From Gnetum montanum (lineage: Eukaryota > Streptophyta > Gnetopsida > Gnetales > Gnetaceae): a stretch of DNA of 47,767 bases. The notes below the pieces were generated by a model. The model worked only from the letters and a program-made list of their open reading frames with translations, was not told where the DNA came from and did no database searches. Position 1 is the first letter of the stretch. Each line of letters opens with the position of its first letter. The stretch covers positions 244,347 through 292,113 of the forward strand of contig MNCI01001492.1 of assembly GCA_015680685.1 (NCBI GenBank), given 5' to 3'. Below are positions 41,794 through 47,767 of this stretch, one piece after another. Both the position numbers and the translations under genes were made by a program.

Positions 41794-42881
41794 GAAAGCA
41801 TAATCTTCGCGAAACACATTTTGAATGGATCTCTGATCCAGAGACTGATGATCTTTATTACAATCCACGAGAAGATTTATGTCCATCATCACCTTCTGCA
41901 ACTGAAAGTGATCATAGTCCAGATGAATACTGGAAGAATTACGACACTGGATTAGGCTCGGATTACGAAAATAATCCTTCTGATTCATCTGATGATGATG
42001 TTTATTACTGCAATATGAACCGTGCATCCTCCTCTAGACATACGTCGACGTCTGAAATAAAAAGGATACAGGATGAGTTAGTATTAGCTAAAATAAGTTT
42101 AGATAGACTTAAGCATAAATTAAAGCATACACCTATAGAGGATTTAACTGTTTATATTCAATTAGATAAACAGGTCAGAGAAAAGAAAGCTAAAATAAAA
42201 GCTTTGAAAAAATATGAAAAAGATTTAAATCCATCTTATGATAGCCAAACTTTAGAATCAGAAACAGATCAAAAGGAAGAATTAGAAGAATGGCTACAGG
42301 AAGAAGAAGAAAAACATCAGCAAATACAATCTCAAGCCAAAGCTTGTAATCGAAAGATTCGAATTAAGAAGTTGAAAGATTTTATTGAAAAGGCAGAAAA
42401 AGAAATAGAAAAATTACAAGCTGAAGATGAAGTTGAGTTTCAACAGGAGTATGAAGAACAAATAGCTCAAATACATATGATAAGAGTAAATCAGAATGAG
42501 CGAAAGGTATGTACTCCTTTATGTACTTTTTGGATAAAATTAAAAGGTTTTAAACCATATCCTGTAGATGCATTAATTGATTCAGGAGCAGCAGAGGTAA
42601 CATTGGCAAATGAAGCTGTAATCCCAGATTACTTATGGGAAGAACGTGAAAGATTAATCGTGAATTTCAACAAAGCAGCCACAACGATTAATCGTAAGTA
42701 TACTTTACCCATAATGTTACCCAATAACTCTACTTTTCCTTTACAAATTAATGCTATCAATTGGCTTTCATATGATATGGTCATAGGAGTAGATAATTTA
42801 GCCCTATTAGAACCTTACATGGTCTATCCTAGGTATGTGTACTTAGGTAAATATAATTTCCTAGGACCTTTACTTCAGTAA
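41766..42881 (+). pseudogene. Endogenous caulimovirid ORF: acidic region, coiled coil, aspartic protease
   Basis: An open frame of about 370 codons in an old pararetrovirus copy. It has no ATG at its left end (the frame is open from 41766 after a TAG; the first ATG is near 42017), so the 5' part is missing. In order: an acidic serine-rich region (residues about 15-80), a long charged coiled coil (about 90-235), then a retropepsin-like domain with DSGA at 42579-42590 and a later IGVDNL segment. Coat-protein regions of this family are acidic and lysine-rich with a CCHC knuckle; no knuckle or movement protein is present. The protease would mature the viral polyprotein. The frame closes at TAA 42879-42881, where the RT frame already overlaps it. 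Confidence 0.75.
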
Positions 42882-44269
42882 ATAGATTTACCAAAGCTAA
42901 ATATAAAATACCAAAAACACAGTGGATTGTCAATCAAATCCAATCCCACCAAGCAAACTTTGCTCAACTACGCGCCAAACTACTTACTGTTGCTAGTGAT
43001 GACCCAACAACCTTTCGACACAAAAAGCAACATTGGTGCAGCATAGAATTATTAGATGGTGTGCAACCAGAATCAAAAGCACATCATATCGGGATGTCCC
43101 CACAACTTAAAGAAGAGTGTGCTCAGGAAATACAACAACTACTAGAAAAAGGAATGATACAACCGAGCACTAGTATGTTTTCCTGTGCTGCCTTTTATGT
43201 GAATAAGCGTGCTGAGTTAACTAGGGGAAAGAAAAGACTAGTGGTAAATTATAAACCATTAAATGCAATAATTAAATCAAACCAACATCCGATCCCTAGT
43301 AAAGATGACTTATTCCAACGACTACAAGGGACACACATTTATTCAAAGTTTGATCTAAAGAGTGGATTCTGGCAAATCCAGATAGTACCAAAAGATCACT
43401 GGAAAACAGCTTTCACTGTACCACAGGGCCTGTATGAGTGGACTGTTTTACCCTTTGGTATTAAAACAACCCCTTCTATTTTTCAGTCCTGTATGGATGC
43501 GATCTTTAAAGATTATCCGTTTATATTAGTATATATAGACGATATATTAGTAATGTCTATAAATGTCATAGAACATCAACAACACCTTAATAAGCTCTAT
43601 GAGCTTATAGACCAAAATGGCTTGGTTCTCTCTCCTTCAGAGAAAAAGATCCAGATTGCCGTTGATGAAGTTAACTTCTTAGGGGTCATAATTAAAAATG
43701 GGCAAATTAGCTTGCAACAACATATTTTGACAGATATCAAAAATTTTCCTGATCTAATAACAGACAAAACACAATTAGAACGTTTTCTCGGTTGTTTAAA
43801 TTATTTGTCAGGCTTTTACAAGGATCTTGCAAAAGACCATAAGATTTTAAACCAACAATTGACAAACAACCCACAACCATGGAGTCAAGCTCACATAGAT
43901 GCAGTTAAACGACTCAAAGATCAATGTACAAAACTACCGTATTTACGATTACCCACTAATGGGACATTGATTCTAGAAACCGATGCATCTGAGGAATTCT
44001 GGGGAGCAGTCTTAAAAGAAGAATTACATGGTATGACATATATCTGCAGGTATGCCAGTGGAAAGTTTAATCTTGTTGAACTAAACTACCATTCTACCCA
44101 TAAAGAGCTCCTAGCCATTATCCGTGGTATTGAAAAGTTCTGTCTGTTTCTTCAAGAACAGGAATTTATTATTCGGTCAGAATTAAAATATTTTGATAAA
44201 TATTTGCAAACAAAACAATTAAATAAGGTTGCCCATACACGTTTAATCAGATGGTCTTTTTTTAGCTAA
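42857..44269 (+). pseudogene. Endogenous caulimovirid reverse transcriptase-RNase H
   Basis: Open from 42857, overlapping the upstream frame by 25 bases in the -1 frame. RT has FDLKSGFWQI, VLPFGIKTTPSIFQ and the catalytic YIDD (43532-43543). RNase H has TDAS (Asp codon 43982-43984) and HKEL (Glu codon 44105-44107); where a third Asp is usual the codon at 44180-44182 gives Glu. There is no integrase, as in Caulimoviridae, which replicate episomally. The frame ends at TAA 44267 just after a run of seven T (44257-44263); the other frame continues with recognisable RNase H C-terminal sequence to TAA 44346-44348, so a one-base indel in the run is likely. It copies viral RNA to DNA when functional; this copy is broken. 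Confidence 0.9.
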
Positions 44270-44348
44270 TTTTAATTATAAGACACAGTATTTAAGTGGT
44301 AAAGAAAATAATCTGGCAAACTATTTGACCAGAGAATTTCAATACTAA

Positions 44349-45260
44349 TATTGTGTTTATTTTGCAGCTACATACTTGCACGAAGGATGGGAGCTTCGTT
44401 CAAGCCACAGAGTCCTCCCATGTAATTTGAATCGTTTGTATCTAACCCAATCACAAATAACTGGTGTGCATACAGATGCTAATGATGACTGGCAAATTTA
44501 TGTGTATAACTCTTATGTACGAGATATGAGTCCGCATGTCTCTTACAACTATTTCGGTCATCCTAATGCCGTCCTTGATGATTTGTATCCACCAATCCAT
44601 GTAAAAACTAGCCTCCATGCTAACTTACTTGTTGATGATTGTGTGCATCTAACAGAACCAGATGATGAATCTCCACCTATAATCCATTGGCCAAGGTTTA
44701 AACCCTCTGATTGTCATGTCTACCACATTGAATTTACCTTTCCATTAGATTGTCCCCCTGACGATCATCCATTTTGGGAATGGTGGACATTGTATGGCCA
44801 TACTATAAAATATTTTCCAACAAATTATGATCCTGCCCAGGTTCGACGATTACGAGCCACTCCACATGGAGATTTCCAATATTTCACTAGTTCACAGACC
44901 ATGGCTCATTTCTCCTTTCAAGATTATTATCCATCTTATTTTATTACAACAAGTTTATGCAAGCGAACAGATTGGCAGAATCCATGGAGATTAGCTTGGT
45001 ATCAAGATGTCCTGATAGCAACTACACATGAAATCAATATGCACTGCCAGGAGAATCATATCTATCCTTCCACGTTGGAACCTTATAATTATGATCCGGC
45101 ATTTTGTTTGCTTCACAGTGAAGGTGGCACATGGCGTGTTAGATGACATAATCCAGGACCTGTCCTGTCTTTTCCCTCTTCTGACGATGATGAAGAAGAT
45201 AACGAATCCGAGGCACCCACGACTCCAAGAGATAGTGATGACAGTGGTGCAGAACAGTAA
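44349..45260 (+). pseudogene. Endogenous caulimovirid third ORF, unknown function
   Basis: An open frame directly after the RT region, in the same phase as the shifted RNase H end and separated from it by TAA 44346-44348. No ATG lies near its start, but TTTATTTTGCAG (44356-44367) resembles a splice acceptor. The main body, rich in Trp, Tyr, Pro and His, runs to an in-frame TGA at 45144-45146 (probably CGA mutated), after which the same frame continues for 37 codons into a Ser/Asp/Glu-rich tail ending at TAA 45258-45260. I recognise no domain. Position downstream of RT and before the promoter is where some caulimovirids encode the translational transactivator/inclusion-body protein; that role is only a positional guess. 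Confidence 0.55.
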
Positions 45261-45298
45261 AAGCAGACTGAACAGTAAAAGTGGATCTAAACAGTAAG
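45253..45298 (+). repeat. Triple AACAGTAA repeat
   Basis: AACAGTAAAAG at 45253-45263 and 45271-45281, and AAACAGTAAG at 45289-45298, spaced 18 bases apart, between the third viral ORF and the promoter. Confidence 0.8.
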
Positions 45299-45373
45299 AT
45301 TTGTAATCAATGCATATCCGATAGTGCGATATGCTCTGTCAGCATCCACTTACCTCTAAGGCGGTTCCTCTCC

Positions 45374-45380
45374 TATATAA
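45374..45380 (+). promoter_or_regulatory. TATA box of the caulimovirid pregenomic promoter
   Basis: TATATAA in CTCCTATATAAGGAACCC, about 115 bases after the last viral ORF. Position and context fit the 35S-type promoter that drives the terminally redundant pregenomic RNA in Caulimoviridae. Purine-rich sequence follows (45406-45442). Confidence 0.65.
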
Positions 45381-45613
45381 GGAACCCCCCTCTTGTGCTC
45401 AAAAACAACGAAAGAGAAAGAGGAAGCAAAGAAAGAGAGTCTGAAGTCTAGTAGTCTTTGCTTCTGTAAGAGTCAGTTTTTCCTTTCAAGTGTTTGTAAG
45501 AGTGTGTGTGCAATCAGAGGTACCTAAGGGTGATGCGCCTTGCTCTCCTTAAAGCATCCCTGGTATGCTGTAGAAGTCCTCCTGCAAAGATATCGTAACG
45601 TGCTACACCTTGC
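45381..45613 (+). other. Probable caulimovirid leader
   Basis: Transcribed-leader-like sequence after the TATA box with no long frame. AGCATCCCTGGTATGCT (45553-45569) can form a short hairpin. No convincing tRNA-Met primer site was found. Confidence 0.4.
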
Positions 45614-45949
45614 GTGAAGAATGCAAGCAAGAGGACAGTTGCAGTTCAAGTGAGAGTGGGTTCTATCCTCATATCCTCACAAACCCTATCTCCTGGTGCA
45701 TCAGTTAGCCTGTATCCTACAGAAATCCAGAAATGCATAGGCAAATGCCCATTTTTCTACCAGGGAATCAATTGGGAATCTTTCATTTGGATCAACATTG
45801 TCATGCACTGTTCATCTTCCTCACCCTCCTCCATGCACATCCATCATTACATTCCCTTCCATGATCTCTGCAACTGCCACCGTCTCAATGTTTTCCCCTC
45901 TCCTGAATCTCCAGGAGAGCTTTGTGTTGAGAGGTTGTTTAGAAATTGA
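45614..45949 (+). other. Open stretch of unknown nature after the viral leader
   Basis: A 111-codon open stretch without an ATG start. It lies where a movement-protein ORF would begin in a circularly permuted caulimovirid genome, but I recognise no motif. It may equally be host flank. Confidence 0.2.
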
Positions 45950-47200
45950 TAAGTCCATCTTTCTCAAAGTGTTTTCTTTGTGTTTCCATGAGGGTACTTT
46001 CAGTTATAGACTAAAGTTTTTCTATTATTGAAAAAGCTGTTAGGCTTGTAGAACTTGTGAAGTATGAATAGTATTATATTTGCCATTTTGTATGCAGGTA
46101 CTAGTTTATTATTGTAGCTATTTTTACCATTTGCTGGAAGTGTTAGTCTGCATGTAAACCTTACGAAATATGAATATTAAATACTCTCCTTCTTGCAATA
46201 TGTGTATTCTAATATTAGTTTATTCTGGGTCTTTTCATGTCATTTGTTGTTAAGTTAATCAGTAATTTTTAATGGGGACTTGGTACTGGGCTACTTGCGG
46301 TCATTCAAAGTCTTCTTTCATAAAACCAAAATGTGCATGGTAAAAGCAGTATTCTAATGCGTCCACAAATTTATATTACCTTTGAAAATTGATTTCATTG
46401 TTTTTGGTTAACGCATGTGACAAGAAAGAATGGGCTTTTGCATGTTTGACTGTAATATTATTTGCAACATATGACGGATAGATTTGACATCCCCTACAGT
46501 TGCCAGGACAGAGGCATATGAGAAATTGATAAATATAATTAGGAGGTTATTCCATTCTATTTTACCATTTTGTTCGTAGTTCCAATTATTTCTTACAATT
46601 GACCGAAGTTGTCTGAAGTCTAAAACAACTACTCTCGTAGCATGCAGAGTGCCTGTCGTTCTTTCTAAGCTATAATTCTGACAGGAAAGGAGGGATGCTA
46701 TATTTTTGACAGGATACGCGGACTGAACCCCAATAATTTCCTTTCTGTACTTTTGTTTGCATTGAAATAAAGGATAGCACTATTGCGCTATTTCAATATT
46801 ACAAAATAAATTTAAAAGATTTATCTCCAACGGTCGACTCTGAGTTAAGAAATCTTCTCTAAACTATATAGGTCATAATAAGAGTATGGTTATCAAATAT
46901 TATATGTATAGTGTTGGACATAAGAAGCTTATTGAGTTGAGTTGTGCCCTGGTAAGTAGCAATAAAACATGCTCCCTGTGCGTAATAGCTAAAATTCTTT
47001 ATTGAGGTATAAAAGTAAAATCATAACATGCTTTATGCACCAAAGGAGAATTGGTATACTTGAGGTGTTTTTGTTAAATAAAATATTGTCTAGGGTCAGC
47101 TAAATGGTTCTATTCTAATGGGTAATGTTGAGTTATAAGGTTTTAATTGGATTTACGATTTCAATTAGTTTGGGGAAATATATGAAGTAGGGTTTGTTAG
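45950..47200. other. Unassigned A+T-rich sequence
   Basis: No open frame, LTR or repeat is recognised over 1.25 kb, although scattered AATAAA words occur (for example near 46767). It is probably the flank into which LTR F inserted. Confidence 0.5.
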
Positions 47201-47224
47201 TGATGAGACGCAGATTGCACAAGC

Positions 47225-47250
47225 CGCGATATCGCGTACGTGATATCGCG
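47225..47250. promoter_or_regulatory. Near-perfect 26-bp palindrome upstream of the LTR F TATA
   Basis: The left half begins with the perfect 12-bp palindrome CGCGATATCGCG (47225-47236), and the mirror half ends ATATCGCG. Only one base pair of the 26-bp dyad fails, explainable by one C-to-T change in a CpG at 47241. Decayed forms occupy the same place in LTRs A, B and C. Confidence 0.85.
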
Positions 47251-47516
47251 GTCTGCCACCATATCTATAAATAAGAGGCGGCGCTCCCCTCATTTCACAT
47301 CCTAGGCGTAAAGTAATGAAGCTCTGGTGGATTGATCACCCCAGAGATAGAATATTTTCCATGTGCCCGCAGTAGGAGTCCCCCAAGTGAACGGTTCTTT
47401 ATTCGAGCAGCTTTGTACCTGAACGCAAGTTGTGTATGGCAATAAAGATGAGCTTTGTGGATAAACCTTGCAGTGCATGGATAGGTTTAATTAATGTTAT
47501 TTATTGCTTCCCTAGT

Positions 47517-47706
47517 AACGTGGCATGAGTACGACTTGGTTACGAGCGTTGACGAATGTGTACAGCTAGCCAAGGAATCGGCTACTCATCGCGATTAGAT
47601 ATTCTCAACCCTGTCCTCCTAGAACGTGGGACAAGTACGACTTGATTACGAGCATCTACGGATGTGTACGGCTGGTCAAGGAATCGGCTGCTTGTCACAC
47701 TTAGGT
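47517..47706 (+). repeat. Diverged direct duplication inside LTR F
   Basis: Unit 1 (47517-47599) and unit 2 (47623-47706) share AGTACGACTTG, TTACGAGC, GATGTGTAC and CAAGGAATCGGCT in the same order, offset by 106 bases. LTRs A-C have only one matching block. Confidence 0.8.
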
Positions 47707-47767
47707 TAGTTAAGTGCCTCAGTATGACCGCTTCGAGCACGTGCGTTACGTGTGGTAATCCCAGTAA

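Larger units (their letters stand above)
47201..47767 (+). repeat. LTR F, partial, CpG-rich relative of LTRs A-D
   Basis: Starts TGATGAGACGCAG; TATAAATA at 47266-47273. It shares with LTRs A-D the post-TATA context CTCTGG...AGAATATTTTC, ACGGTTCTTTATTCGAGC, GCAATAAAGATGAGCTTTG and GACCGCTTCGAGCA. CpG sites are largely intact, including a 26-bp near-palindrome at 47225-47250. The window ends inside the LTR, so whether it is 5', 3' or solo is unknown. Confidence 0.8.

Noticed and set aside
45561-45570. TGGTATGCTG as a caulimovirid tRNA-Met primer site
   Set aside because: Only the first six bases fit TGGTATCAGAGC, so the match is not above chance.
47196-47200. GTTAG as target duplication of LTR F
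   Set aside because: The other side lies outside the window, so it cannot be tested.

Overview
The window looks like intergenic heterochromatin of a large-genome land plant, most likely a seed plant. It is almost entirely decayed Ty3/gypsy LTR retrotransposons, a partial endogenous caulimovirid (plant pararetrovirus) and short A+T-rich spacers. I found no intact host gene, tRNA, rRNA or CRISPR. A gymnosperm is possible, but nothing here proves it. Stop codons and tRNA-primer-site mismatches are mainly C-to-T or G-to-A changes, many at CpG, as expected of old methylated DNA.

Layout: 1-834 unassigned. 835-4384 (minus): 5' end of an Athila-like element (D), with LTR, tRNA-Asp-type primer site and broken gag, truncated before pol. 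4385-4843 spacer. 4849-31171 (plus): a composite of three related LTRs (A 4849-5666, B 20289-21129, C 30355-31171) separating two internal regions and bounded by a perfect 5-bp target duplication, TTAGT. Internal region 1 (gag, protease, RT, RNase H, part of integrase) is split by a complete nested gag-protease element N (8529-17250, duplication TAGTC) and lacks about 2.5 kb at its 3' side. Internal region 2 keeps gag-PR-RT-RH-INT in order but carries an 817-bp antisense insertion (26024-26840, with a 59-bp assembly gap) that encodes a coiled coil and a broken J-domain.

31372 to about 41737: partial element E, a CpG-richer relative of N, with a 1.5-kb LTR full of palindromes, gag and protease but no RT or integrase. 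Its 3' half carries an antisense, apparently intron-containing gene with an N-terminal FCP1-like HAD-phosphatase resemblance. About 41766-45600: endogenous caulimovirid with a coiled-coil/aspartic protease ORF, an RT-RNase H ORF, an unrecognised third ORF, then a TATA box and leader. 45600-47200: no recognisable gene. 47201 to the end: a CpG-rich LTR (F), a better preserved relative of A-D, cut by the window edge.

How the parts relate: A-D and F belong to one autonomous-type family. N and E belong to a second family that keeps only gag and protease, so it would need RT and integrase supplied in trans. The most unusual items are the shared-LTR tandem retrotransposon, the antisense multi-exon gene inside E, the retroposed coiled-coil/J-domain fragment, and the caulimovirid copy joined to E through stacked short direct repeats.
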